Source: CAZSDP01 sp964605665
Lineage (GTDB): Bacteria > Planctomycetota > UBA8108 > UBA1146
NCBI GenBank assembly: GCA_964605665.1
Contig: CAZSDP010000015.1
Coordinates: forward strand, 49,181 to 113,180
Reading direction: 5' to 3'
DNA length: 64,000 bases
Below are positions 1 to 9,076 of this stretch, piece by piece. How positions within the stretch are numbered: the stretch's first letter is position 1; the number at the start of each line of letters is the position of its first letter. Below the pieces are notes generated by a model that searched no databases, was not told where the DNA came from, and saw only the letters and a list, made by a program, of their open reading frames with translations. The position numbers and the translations under genes were made by a program.

Positions 1-2
1 AC

Positions 3-896
3 CCCACCGTTGAACCGATGGTCTCTCCGACGAATGCAGATTCCTCCGCTGGCAACGCTGCGGTACGACTCGACTCAGCCACATCGGTGATCGCACAGTC
101 CGATGGCTGGATCTGCGCTCTCACCGACGGAGTTCCCCAGTGGTGGTGGCGCACTCCCCCTCCCCTTCCGGGGACTGGAGGTTGGTACCTGCAGACGAGA
201 GACACACCACCACAAGGCCGACGCGGTCCCGATCAAACTGGGCCGATTTCCGATGGGGGTTTGTTGAGACTTCGCCGCCTCGATCAAGATCATGTGGCGA
301 TCTGCACCGATCGAGTCATCGTCGTGAACCGCCAACGGCCGCTCCCTCCTCCCGTCGGTCTTGCAGGAGAAAACTGGACCGCAATCCAAGACGTCGGCTG
401 GCATCGAGACGATCAGGAACCGGTCTCCTCTCCCCCCACGATTTGGGTCCTTCCGACCCCGGGTAACCGAGTCATCGGAGAAGAGAAGATTCTCGGTCTC
501 GAGCGCGAGGGTGGGTTCGACCTCGAAGTCACGCACAATCGCCTTGCTGTTCTCGGTTACGATCCGATCGAAGTTCGACTGTGGCTCATCACCTTCGATC
601 TCGACAAGGGGACGCGCAATCCTCAACTCCCCTTACCGACAGAGCTCACCGTCGAAGAGGACAGAGCCCATCAACGCCCGGTCGCACTGGGCGTTTGGGG
701 AGACCGCTGGCTTTTGGCTGCGCGAGGCCAAGTGTGGATCGAAACGAACACTGGAAGGTGGCGTCCTCTACTTCCCGAACGTCAAGCCAGCCCGGTCCTG
801 CCTGAACACGCTTGGCAGGCAGCGCCTGTAGTTGTCGGTGATCGTTTGTTGATCGGTTGGCCGTGGGGTGAAGTCGAGGAGTATCGGGTACCGTGA
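3..896 (+). CDS. Hypothetical protein, probably beta-propeller-like, 5' end likely outside the window
   Basis: No family recognised. The reading frame is open from base 3 with no stop before the first ATG at 18, and no Shine-Dalgarno precedes that ATG, so the true start is probably upstream of the window. About 290 residues are visible, rich in Trp, Pro and short hydrophobic strands (for example DGWICALTDG, DRWLLAARGQVW, VVVGDRLLIGW). The recurrent G/D-x-W-x-hydrophobic pattern suggests propeller blades, but this is weak. Its stop (894-896) overlaps the GTG start of the DUF58 gene by four bases, so it belongs to the MoxR/BatA-type operon. A role next to these envelope-stress genes is inference only. 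Confidence 0.7.
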   Translation, partial: PTVEPMVSPTNADSSAGNAAVRLDSATSVIAQSDGWICALTDGVPQWWWRTPPPLPGTGGWYLQTRDTPPQGRRGPDQTGPISDGGLLRLRRLDQDHVAICTDRVIVVNRQRPLPPPVGLAGENWTAIQDVGWHRDDQEPVSSPPTIWVLPTPGNRVIGEEKILGLEREGGFDLEVTHNRLAVLGYDPIEVRLWLITFDLDKGTRNPQLPLPTELTVEEDRAHQRPVALGVWGDRWLLAARGQVWIETNTGRWRPLLPERQASPVLPEHAWQAAPVVVGDRLLIGWPWGEVEEYRVP

Positions 897-1741
897 TCGA
901 CTCAGAAGAACGACTCCGCATCGATCGATTGGCGACGACCCTGCGCTGGGGTCCCGCCGGGGCTGGGCACGGAACCGGTCTCGATTCAGCGGGTAGACTC
1001 GGTCGCGCAGGGGAGTTTGAGGAGTACCGCCCTTGGCGTCCTGGCGATGAGCTCTCCGCTCTCGATGCAGGAGTCTATCGAAGACTGCGTCGCAGAGTCG
1101 CTCGGGTCGACCGTGAAGATTCCACATTACCCCTCACCGTCCTGGTCGATCGTAGCGCGTCGATGGCAGCTCCCCATCGAGACCGGTGCATCCGCGGTTT
1201 GGTGGTCTTCTTTCTGGCGTTGGCGCGAGCCCGAAAAGAGCCGCGACGATTACTCTTCCTCGAAGACGGCACCAGTCGTGCCATCGATCTTCAATCTGAT
1301 CTCGAGGGAGTCTTCCATCGCCTTCCAACTGGAAAGACACTGCAACTTGGCAGTGCCCTCGAACGTGTACCACCAGACGGAAGAGGGAGAGGACGTGTGG
1401 TGCTGCTCTCCGATGGATTTGATCTCACCGACGAAGGGCTGCTCACTCCACTTCTCTCTATGGGACGAACTCTCTGGATCGCTCCCTGGACTCAAGAAGA
1501 ACGGAATCCGACAATCCGAGGTACCGTACGACTCCACTCTTCCGAAAGTGAACCGCAGTGGTTCGGAGCGATCGATGAAGAGCTGGTCGATCGCTATCGC
1601 AGCCGCCTTCGGCAGCGCTGGCGGCGCATCGAATCTTGGCTGCGAGAGCGCGGAGGAGATGCTCTCCATTATCCAGCAGAGGAAGGGTGGGAAGGTGCCA
1701 TCCAGCGCTCCTTGAGTCGGGGACGGTGGCTACGTCGATGA
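893..1741 (+). CDS. DUF58 family protein (von Willebrand-like, MoxR/BatA operon)
   Basis: A 282-residue DUF58 protein. The hallmark EYRPWRPGDE sits near residue 44, followed about 45 residues later by a vWA-like metal-site motif VDRSASM (D-x-S-x-S). Further on come the strand-forming segment GRVVLLSDGFD and a basic, Trp-rich C terminus. DUF58 proteins usually stand beside a MoxR AAA+ ATPase and BatA/BatB proteins in operons linked to envelope maturation or aerotolerance. The MoxR partner would be upstream, outside the window. GTG start at 893, overlapping the previous stop by four bases. The stop overlaps the ATG of the BatA-like gene (1738-1741), so translation is coupled. Its exact biochemical role is unknown in the family. 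Confidence 0.9.
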   Translation: MIDSEERLRIDRLATTLRWGPAGAGHGTGLDSAGRLGRAGEFEEYRPWRPGDELSALDAGVYRRLRRRVARVDREDSTLPLTVLVDRSASMAAPHRDRCIRGLVVFFLALARARKEPRRLLFLEDGTSRAIDLQSDLEGVFHRLPTGKTLQLGSALERVPPDGRGRGRVVLLSDGFDLTDEGLLTPLLSMGRTLWIAPWTQEERNPTIRGTVRLHSSESEPQWFGAIDEELVDRYRSRLRQRWRRIESWLRERGGDALHYPAEEGWEGAIQRSLSRGRWLRR

Positions 1742-4700
1742 CTGAGTTCATGGGCCAAGGTTGGATCTTTGGAGACAGCAGATTGCTGTGGCTACTGCCA
1801 CTCGCTCTGCTCCCATTGTGGAGAGGAAAATTCCAAGATCATCGCGTCTCCAGTACGACACTCTGGCTCGGACTCTCCCCAGGAACCCGCAGTCGGAAAC
1901 GTTGGCTTCTGTCGCTCTGGATCTTCCTCGTCCTTTTCGCTGCCGCTGAGCCGACCACGATCCCGGTAGTTTCGACACCTCAACCGGTTGGAGTCTCGGT
2001 CATCCAATCGACCGCAGTCCTCGAGCTCTATCCGAAGTGTCATGATTGGGGTCAGCCGGTCACCGTGACCACTGCCCAGGGGAGTCGGGTGTTGACGATC
2101 GAGTCGGTTCCCCCCGACACCGGGCTCTCAATTCCTCTTTCAACGAGCCTCTCAGACCGCAAAGTCGTCTTGAGCTTTGGAACGAATCGCACCATCGAAC
2201 TTCGCCTTCCGAAACTCCCGCCACCGCCGAAAGTACTCGACCAGAGCGGCTCATCGGCGATCAACCGCGCCCTCGAAGCACTGATCGCAACGGGACACAT
2301 CGATCGCTGGAATCGATCGGAGACGCCGAATGGCCCCGACGTAGAGATCGTTCGGCAAGGAGCGGACGCGCAATCAACCCAAAGCGCCGTCATCGAGTTT
2401 CCCGCTCGCTCCACCCCGCTTGAGCGATTCCTCCCCGTCCCTCAACGCACTGATGCGCAATGGCTTGCAGGGCTGGTGACGCAGGAGTGGACGATTGAAG
2501 GCGCCATCGAGCTCTCCCCTCCCAGCTTCGATGAACGTGTCCCCCTCCGTGACGAAAGCGATCGCCCTCTGATCGTGGAAGGCCCTCAGCGCATCCGATT
2601 CGGATTTCGACCTGAAGAATCCGACCTCCCCGATCGAGTCGAATGGCCCGTACTTTTGGGCCGAGCGATCGAGCATGTCTCCATCTCATCTCGGCCTATT
2701 CCACCTCCTTCAAGACGACCGACGAGCTTCCTCGTCCTTCTCGCCTTGCTGATCCTCCCAGCGATCACTCCTTCGAAACAGCTTTTGATCGGCACCGCTT
2801 TACTCTTGGTCATTGCTCTCTTCTTGCCACCGATCTCCAGCGGAACAAGCCCTCGTCGCTCGATCGATTCCGATTCTCCACCACTCTCTGCAATACTAGA
2901 TGCAGCGGCACAGCTCCCTTCCGGAGGAGTCGTCTCGATCCCCTCTTCCTTACCGATTCCCCTCGAAGTTGACGCACTTCTCAGTCGACTCGTTGCTCGC
3001 TCGGTCACGTTGGAGCTCATCGACGATGCAACTCCACGATTGAATCTCTCCCACCGGTCAGCACACATCGAGGAACCGGTACAGATCACCTCAGTGAAGA
3101 GGCAGCAAGGTCTCATCTACGCAGATGCTCCAAGCGGTAACACGCTTCTCATCGGCGAGCTGAATGAGACTCCAGTTGAACATCGTCCCGATCAACCGGG
3201 AATCTGGCGCTATCGACTCGAATCGGTCGAGGAATTCGGCACCGACCAGGGGAAAGAGATCGTCGCTTGGCTCGAAGTGGAACCGCCCATCGAGGTGTTG
3301 ACTTTGAAGTCAGCGAGTTCGCTGGAAAGAGAACAAGACGCGACCGGTAATGCTTCACTCTTTCGATCAGACACGGTCTACCGCAGTCGAGGAGGGGTAG
3401 CGCTCGGAGACCTCGAAGAACTGGTCCAGATTCTTCCTGATCCTCCTCGAAGCCTCCTCGTCTGGGACGATGCAGAACCGGAGAAGCTCACATCCTCCGC
3501 CGCTGACACTCTCCGAAGCTGGATCGAAGCGGGAGGTACTCTTTTCACGATCGCCGGTCCCCCATGGCGAGGAGTCGCGTCTGAGACGCGCCTCGATGAC
3601 CTTTTGACAGCTCCCCTCCCACCTCCTCCAGAACCTCCCAAGAGAGATCATGGGATCTTACTGCTCGACCTTTCCGGCAGCCTAACCGGAGAACCGCTCT
3701 CCACCCTTTGGGCAGGAATCACCGCTCTACTCGAGAGCACACCAACTTCTGATCGATGGGCCGTTGCCGGATTCCGCGAAACCCCTCAATGGATCATCCC
3801 GCCCGGTACCCTCTGGGATGCATCTCTCCTCGAGAGGATCGAACGCGCCGTCGCAGCAGGAGGTGGAACCCGACTCGACCGCGCCTTGGAATTTTGTCTC
3901 CGCGCCTTCGAAGAAAAGGAGACTCTCCAGCGGTCGATCGTTCTCGTGACCGACGGGCGTAGCACTCCCGCCAACTGGCAAGAGCTCGGCGCCGCACTGA
4001 GGAAAATCGATGTTGAACTGACGATCGTCGCTATCGGAGGTATGGAGAAGAGCGAAGCGCTCAAGACACTCGCTCGAGAAACGAATGGCAACATCGAATC
4101 CGTTGCTGACGCGACCGCTGCCGTTCGCGCTCTCGGCCTTGCCCTCATGCCGATCGATTCACGGTGGGAATCTGTCGAAAGTCCCCTTCGTGCCCTGGGG
4201 CCTTGGTCACAGACTTGGCCCGAAGCGATTTCAGGACCTCGCCGCAGGATCTCAGAAACGCTGATCAACACTTCGTCTCGAGGGTCAATCGATGTCGACA
4301 TACCACTCGTGGATGCGACGGGTGCCCCTCTGGTGACCACTCGATTTATCGGACAAGGTCGAACAATCGAAGTTTGGTTCGGACTCGACGGAGAGAGCAT
4401 TCCGAAAGGCGGATCGGGGAGTCGTCTTCTTGAAGCACTCTCCGAAGCGGTCGCCCGATCGATTCGAGGGACCCCTCGATCGCACCGAGATGGCTACTGG
4501 CGAGTCGATCGCCGCGGAAGCTGGACACTGAGCCTCGAGCGTCATCGCGACGACCCTCCGATCATGCCGGGAACTTGGCAGGGATGGCGCCGTGACCGAG
4601 AACAGAGAACCGCCATCGCCGGTTCCTCTCGCTCTCTTCTCCCCTACAGCGCCGTGGAATTCAGTGAGAGCGGCCCCGAAGCGGGTCGTTGGAACACCGA

Positions 4701-4926
4701 CCGATTTGAGACCAACTGGATCGCGAATCCTTCCAGAGGAGGCTCAAGCGATCCTGCCCTCTGGCAAGGGCTGATCGATCAGCTCCCCGCGCGATCCCAA
4801 AACGCATCGATCTCTCTCCACCGCTGGATCCTCTTCTGCTGCGGATTGATCGCTGCAATCGGTGCCTGGAGAGCGAGGTCCACCCGAGCCCTGGCGGATC
4901 TTCGTCCGCGCACTGGTCATATTTAG
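1738..4926 (+). CDS. BatA-like membrane protein with GATase-like and von Willebrand A domains
   Basis: A 1062-residue membrane protein. The start is the ATG at 1738, which forms a four-base ATGA overlap with the DUF58 stop; an ATG at 1636 in the same frame lies inside the DUF58 gene and would add no domain. The N terminus has the BatA layout: two hydrophobic segments (LLWLLPLALLPLW and WLLSLWIFLVLFAAAEP). Two more membrane segments follow near residues 325-365. A GATase-like region (SLLVWDD, SWIEAGGTLFTIAGPPW) precedes a vWA domain at about 637-790 with MIDAS motif DLSGS and a later IVLVTDGRSTP. A final membrane segment (WILFCCGLIAAIGAW) ends the protein. The combination is familiar for large planctomycete vWA proteins. 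Ligand unknown; an envelope-stress role is inferred from context. Confidence 0.85.
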   Translation: MTEFMGQGWIFGDSRLLWLLPLALLPLWRGKFQDHRVSSTTLWLGLSPGTRSRKRWLLSLWIFLVLFAAAEPTTIPVVSTPQPVGVSVIQSTAVLELYPKCHDWGQPVTVTTAQGSRVLTIESVPPDTGLSIPLSTSLSDRKVVLSFGTNRTIELRLPKLPPPPKVLDQSGSSAINRALEALIATGHIDRWNRSETPNGPDVEIVRQGADAQSTQSAVIEFPARSTPLERFLPVPQRTDAQWLAGLVTQEWTIEGAIELSPPSFDERVPLRDESDRPLIVEGPQRIRFGFRPEESDLPDRVEWPVLLGRAIEHVSISSRPIPPPSRRPTSFLVLLALLILPAITPSKQLLIGTALLLVIALFLPPISSGTSPRRSIDSDSPPLSAILDAAAQLPSGGVVSIPSSLPIPLEVDALLSRLVARSVTLELIDDATPRLNLSHRSAHIEEPVQITSVKRQQGLIYADAPSGNTLLIGELNETPVEHRPDQPGIWRYRLESVEEFGTDQGKEIVAWLEVEPPIEVLTLKSASSLEREQDATGNASLFRSDTVYRSRGGVALGDLEELVQILPDPPRSLLVWDDAEPEKLTSSAADTLRSWIEAGGTLFTIAGPPWRGVASETRLDDLLTAPLPPPPEPPKRDHGILLLDLSGSLTGEPLSTLWAGITALLESTPTSDRWAVAGFRETPQWIIPPGTLWDASLLERIERAVAAGGGTRLDRALEFCLRAFEEKETLQRSIVLVTDGRSTPANWQELGAALRKIDVELTIVAIGGMEKSEALKTLARETNGNIESVADATAAVRALGLALMPIDSRWESVESPLRALGPWSQTWPEAISGPRRRISETLINTSSRGSIDVDIPLVDATGAPLVTTRFIGQGRTIEVWFGLDGESIPKGGSGSRLLEALSEAVARSIRGTPRSHRDGYWRVDRRGSWTLSLERHRDDPPIMPGTWQGWRRDREQRTAIAGSSRSLLPYSAVEFSESGPEAGRWNTDRFETNWIANPSRGGSSDPALWQGLIDQLPARSQNASISLHRWILFCCGLIAAIGAWRARSTRALADLRPRTGHI

Positions 4927-5010
4927 CCAATACGAAGTGACTTCTGGCGCGAAGCTGAGGGTGCCTATATTCAGCCAATTCATGCCTAAAGTATCAAAAT
5001 CTGGCGCCTA
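4918..5010. repeat. Pair of imperfect direct repeats upstream of the 5164 gene
   Basis: ATATTTAGCCAAT (around 4919-4931) and ATATTCAGCCAAT (around 4967-4979) are nearly identical and 48 bases apart. Each is followed by a TCTGGCGC element (4943-4950 and 5000-5007). The pair lies in the 237-base gap before the start at 5164. It could be an operator or leftover duplication. The AGCCAA core recurs in the 26158-26281 cluster. Confidence 0.4.
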
Positions 5011-5150
5011 AGTCGGATATGTAGACCATAGGCATAGAACGTGCTTAACAAAGTAAAGTCAAAGATGGGGACTGATCAATGTTCGCAGACTGCTGCGATC
5101 GAGTCCCACCTATTTCGAATTGCAAGCACCCCGAAGCAACCTCGAATTGA

Positions 5151-5155
5151 GGAGG
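5151..5155 (+). promoter_or_regulatory. Shine-Dalgarno that fixes the start at 5164
   Basis: GGAGG lies eight bases before the ATG at 5164. This start is immediately followed by a signal peptide, whereas the longer frame from GTG 5041 would place 41 residues of non-signal sequence in front of it. Confidence 0.75.
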
Positions 5156-5163
5156 AAAGTGGT

Positions 5164-7224
5164 ATGACGCCGAATAGGCTCATCGACCGAATCATCGGCC
5201 CGCTCTTCACTACTGTCGTTGTTACCCTCCTCTGCTCGATGCCCTCAACCGCACAGGGGCAAATCGTCATCAGCGGTAACGTCACCGATGCCATTGGAAC
5301 CGGGATTAGTGGAGTCGACTTCGATCTCTCTCCGGTTGCTGGCGGCACATCACTCTCACTGTCTGGGGACGTCTCCGGCGTCAATGGAGCGTTCTCCATC
5401 ACGATTCTCCAAGGTGCTGGAAACTCCCCTTACACCCCGGGGATGTATAGCCTGCAGATGAGCCCTCCTCCCGGATTTCTTGGACGCACCGAGAGTGTGA
5501 GCTTGACGATCCCCAGCACCGGTGGGACCCAAGCGCTCGGACAATTCGTGCTCGGGAGCGGTTGGGTGATCAGTGGACAACTGGTCGATAGTTTCGGCGT
5601 CGGAATTCCGGGAATCGATATCGACATTCAGCCAGATTCTGGTGGTGCAACAACCCCCGACATTTCAGGTGACCTCAGTGGTGCTGGAGGATTTTTCTCC
5701 ACAACCATGCAATCTCTGACCAGTGAGTACAACATACAGTTCTTCCCGCCGAGTCCGGCGACCACGCCGATGACCTGCATTGGCACGGTGAACCCGACAG
5801 CAAACCCGAACTGTGCCTTTGGCGTCCTTCCTCTGCAGCTCCCAGTGATGCTGATCAGCGGATCGACAAACCTCGGTCAATTGACCCTCCCCAATGCAGC
5901 CTGTGTCACCGCTCGAATTGTCGACTCCCTCGGAACTCCCATCGTCGGAATCGATTCTCAAGCGCTCGACGCGCAAGGTGTGACCCTGTTCCTGAATGAG
6001 GATGACAGCGATTGCCTCGGTCAGGTCCACATTATACTGCCACTCGGTACCGTCGATCTCTTCTTTAGGGAACCACTCCCAGAGCCTCCGGCTCCGCAAG
6101 TGATCACCTATGCTCCATTCTACTTGGAGGAACTCAGCATCAACGGCCCCACAGACTTGGGCGACATTGTGATGCGTCCTGGAAGAACCGTGACTGGAAC
6201 CGTGTTGAGAGCGAATGGCACTCCGATCGCCGACGCAGAAATCGAGATCAGAGATGCTGTTACTGGGGCCCTCGCTTATGAGGCCGCAGACAGGACTACA
6301 GCAACCGGTGCCTTCAATCACTTCGTTCCCGACGGGAACTACACTGTTGAAGTCGATCCCCCAGCCCTCCTTGTGACCACTGTGGTGCCACAGCGCTTCC
6401 CACTGACCGTTGCAGGTGGGATGGTCAATATGGGGACTCTGACTTTGCCCGACGGTTTTCAAATTTCTGGCCGCTGTATCAGTGCCCCGGGGGTGCCCTT
6501 CGGACCTGTCGATGTCGCCTTTGAGCAGAGTTCTAATGGCGCTTCCGTTTCAGCGCTACACGAGAATGCTGGGCTCGATGGACTTTTTGCAGCGACCCTT
6601 GTCCCGAACACCTACGACGTACTGTTCTATCCACCTCTCAACAGTGGCCGAACTGCGGTGAGAGTGCCGACAGTCCTTTTGAACACCCAAACATCTCTGG
6701 GGGACGTAGCGCTCGGCGCTGGCGTGTCCTTCACCGGTCAGGTTGTCTCTGGGGGAGTTCCGGTGCTAGGTGCGGAAGTTGTCGCTCAAGGCGCCATCAA
6801 CTACGACAACATCTCGGACGTGAATGGACTTTTCGGATACCAACTCTCGCCGGGAACCTATGACTTTACCGTCATTCCACCTTTAGGCTCTCCCGATCCC
6901 GTCCTCACGGAAACGGGAGTCGTGATCAATACCGATACAAATCGGGTCTTCGATTTACAGGGAAGTCCTGCCGCCACCTTTGTTCGTGGAGATGTCAATT
7001 CGAGTGGGAGCATCAATCTCGCGGACGCGATTGGCGTCTTGGGATACCTTTTCAGTGGCGGGGTCATTCCTTGCCTCGATTCAGCAGATTACAACGATAG
7101 TGGTGCGGTCAATCTTGCCGACGCCATTGCGATCCTCGGTTTTCTGTTCTCGGGAGGGGCTCCTCCTCCACCCCCATTCCCAAATGCGGGAGTCGATCCA
7201 ACCGCCGACTCCCTGGGCTGTTGA
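5164..7224 (+). CDS. Secreted carboxypeptidase-regulatory-like repeat protein with C-terminal dockerin-like tail
   Basis: A 686-residue exported protein. The first 31 residues form a signal peptide (basic MTPNRLIDRIIG, hydrophobic core FTTVVVTLLC, then STAQGQ). Six or so beta-sandwich modules follow, each of the type ISG.V.D..G.GI.GV..D, with later strands YSLQMSPPPG, YNIQFFPPSP, YTVEVDPPAL, YDVLFYPPL, YDFTVIPPLG. This matches carboxypeptidase-D regulatory-like domains, a stalk or adhesin fold with no catalytic role. The last 80 residues carry two EF-hand-like calcium loops (DVNSSGSINLADAI and DYNDSGAVNLADAI) in the planctomycete dockerin-like format. Single-gene unit, with a terminator 40 bases after the stop. 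Likely a cell-surface structural protein; partner unknown. Confidence 0.85.
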   Translation: MTPNRLIDRIIGPLFTTVVVTLLCSMPSTAQGQIVISGNVTDAIGTGISGVDFDLSPVAGGTSLSLSGDVSGVNGAFSITILQGAGNSPYTPGMYSLQMSPPPGFLGRTESVSLTIPSTGGTQALGQFVLGSGWVISGQLVDSFGVGIPGIDIDIQPDSGGATTPDISGDLSGAGGFFSTTMQSLTSEYNIQFFPPSPATTPMTCIGTVNPTANPNCAFGVLPLQLPVMLISGSTNLGQLTLPNAACVTARIVDSLGTPIVGIDSQALDAQGVTLFLNEDDSDCLGQVHIILPLGTVDLFFREPLPEPPAPQVITYAPFYLEELSINGPTDLGDIVMRPGRTVTGTVLRANGTPIADAEIEIRDAVTGALAYEAADRTTATGAFNHFVPDGNYTVEVDPPALLVTTVVPQRFPLTVAGGMVNMGTLTLPDGFQISGRCISAPGVPFGPVDVAFEQSSNGASVSALHENAGLDGLFAATLVPNTYDVLFYPPLNSGRTAVRVPTVLLNTQTSLGDVALGAGVSFTGQVVSGGVPVLGAEVVAQGAINYDNISDVNGLFGYQLSPGTYDFTVIPPLGSPDPVLTETGVVINTDTNRVFDLQGSPAATFVRGDVNSSGSINLADAIGVLGYLFSGGVIPCLDSADYNDSGAVNLADAIAILGFLFSGGAPPPPPFPNAGVDPTADSLGC

Positions 7225-7263
7225 TCGACGACTGTCCCTCGGGCGATCACCGGCTGAACTAAG

Positions 7264-7308
7264 GAGGCCTCCCCTCAAGTGATTCGCGAGGGGAGGCCTC
7301 ATTTTCTT
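7264..7308 (+). terminator. Rho-independent terminator after the 5164 gene
   Basis: A perfect 13-bp stem (arms 7264-7276 and 7288-7300, GAGGCCTCCCCTC pairing with its complement) with an 11-base loop is followed by ATTTTCTT. It lies 40 bases after the stop at 7224. Its position between convergent genes (next gene ends at 7504 on the minus strand) fits a terminator. Confidence 0.9.
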
Positions 7309-7503
7309 GACCAGAAACACGATCGGCCAAGAACGATGAGAACCACCTACAAAGCCTCATAGCGTGATTGAATGAGCAGTTGAGGTGAGTAGAACCTAAA
7401 AGGGTGATCGACCGAGCCAACATTTTGCCGCTCTTGAGCGATCCCGCCCTCGACTGTTCCGTGACGCACGTAAAGTGGATAGCTCAGCCACAACGCTCGG
7501 CGA

Positions 7504-9057
7504 CTACTGATTCTTCAAACCCAAGCGGCGAAACTCGAGCTGTAGTGAGAAGAGAATGCCCTCGATCGTGTTCTCTGCGACTCGTCGTCCATTGATAAAG
7601 ATGACCGGTGTACTGAAAATCCCCAACCTCTCAGCCAAGGCGAGATCTTCTTCTATCACCGCCTGTACCGACATGCTCTCAAAGTCGGTACGAAACTGGT
7701 CCTTATCCAGACCTAACTCCAACGCCCAAAGCTCAAAGTGAGAATCGTGAAGATCAACTTGTCGGTCGAAGAGCACCTTCGCGTACTCGAAGAACTTTCC
7801 TTGTCTTCTCGCCGACTCCGCCGCACGAGCAGCGCGTAGAGCGAGAGGGTGCAACGAGATGAGTGGCTTGTTGCGAACGACCAATCGGACTTGACCTCCA
7901 TAGTAATTCGGTAGTTCTTCCAAGAATGAATACAGTTCTCGGCAACGACCACAACGAAAGTCTGTGAACTTCACAATGGTCACCGGTGCATCTGGTGACC
8001 CCATCGAGGCCCGCTCAAGGGCGCCCAGGTCTTGGACTGGAGGTTGAGGTTTCTCCAAGAACACTTCGACTTGAATCCCAGATCGAAGATCTTGTGCGAA
8101 AGCTGCGGCCAAATCGTGCCGGCGAGTCTGCTCTAGATATTCTCGAATCGAGACGCGCGTGTTCTCCAATGAATCAGAGATCCTCATTTGATTGGCAGTG
8201 TAAAATTGCTCGATCTCATTGTCGGTTACATCAAACCACTGAGAGTCGATTCTCTGCTCGAGGAGCTCTCGAGTCGTCATCGACCGTCTTCTTGCTTCAA
8301 GTTCGAGCAATCGCGAATTGATCAATAGATCGAGTTGCGCCTTTCGCTCGGTGTAAATTTGTAATTCGAACTGGTACTCCTGGTCTTCCCATTGCTGAGA
8401 GATCGATGACCAGGGAACCTCGACTCCATCCACGATCGCAATGGCGTCATCAGGTTCGAATTCGATCTGTGAATTCTGAAAGTCGACACGCCATTCGATG
8501 GCAGCCTCTTCAGCGAGCTTTTTGACGAGTTTTTCACCCAGAGACACCGCGGACTCTCGACGCAAATCAGAGATGATTCGTTCACGAGCCTGATTCCAGT
8601 CTTCACCATAGAGCTGAGGGAAATTCCGGCCTCGTTGCATCACTTCAATCTCTTGAGGCTCTTCAATCTTGGAGTGAATTTCCGACTCAAAGAAGTCGTC
8701 CAGGCTCATGTCTTGCAAACTTGCCGCGGAGATAAAGAGCTGGTTTTGCACGGCACGTGATACGAGAGCGAACCGGTCCTCCTTCAATTGCAACTGAAGT
8801 GAATCGACGAGCGGCCGTACCAAAGCGTCAATCTGTTCCGACGGAATCGACTCTCCATCGATACGGGCGATCACGCCCTGTGGTCGAGGCTCTTCGCACT
8901 CTCCATCTGCATGGACCTCTCCACGAGGCTCAGCTTTTTCTGAAGAAGAAACACCAGCCGATTGCGCCGACAGAACAAGGGCCTGGATCAAAAACCCCAC
9001 AATCAGAATTGAGCGCAGGAATAATCGCTTTGAAGATTCAATTTGAATTTGTGACAT
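7504..9057 (-). CDS. Periplasmic SurA-like / DsbA-like thioredoxin-fold fusion protein
   Basis: A 517-residue exported protein. The C-terminal part (about residue 350 on) is a DsbA/Thioredoxin_4-type domain: APVTIVKFTDFRC with a redox motif C369-GR-C372, then the cis-Pro segment FSTPVIFINGRRV. The N-terminal half starts IARIDGESIPSEQID, as in SurA/PpiC chaperone domains, and is largely helical and charged. It includes a second GVEVPWSSIS segment that could be a repeat of the same start. Start chosen at 9057 (ATG with AAGG seven bases upstream, giving the signal peptide RLFLRSILIVGFLIQALVLSAQS). An ATG at 9087 overlapping the upstream gene by 11 bases is the alternative. Last gene of the 12756-7504 operon. 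Possibly handles disulfides of the neighbouring exported proteins (inference). Confidence 0.85.
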   Translation of the reverse strand: MSQIQIESSKRLFLRSILIVGFLIQALVLSAQSAGVSSSEKAEPRGEVHADGECEEPRPQGVIARIDGESIPSEQIDALVRPLVDSLQLQLKEDRFALVSRAVQNQLFISAASLQDMSLDDFFESEIHSKIEEPQEIEVMQRGRNFPQLYGEDWNQARERIISDLRRESAVSLGEKLVKKLAEEAAIEWRVDFQNSQIEFEPDDAIAIVDGVEVPWSSISQQWEDQEYQFELQIYTERKAQLDLLINSRLLELEARRRSMTTRELLEQRIDSQWFDVTDNEIEQFYTANQMRISDSLENTRVSIREYLEQTRRHDLAAAFAQDLRSGIQVEVFLEKPQPPVQDLGALERASMGSPDAPVTIVKFTDFRCGRCRELYSFLEELPNYYGGQVRLVVRNKPLISLHPLALRAARAAESARRQGKFFEYAKVLFDRQVDLHDSHFELWALELGLDKDQFRTDFESMSVQAVIEEDLALAERLGIFSTPVIFINGRRVAENTIEGILFSLQLEFRRLGLKNQ

Positions 9058-9076
9058 CGAAGTACCTTGCATCAAC

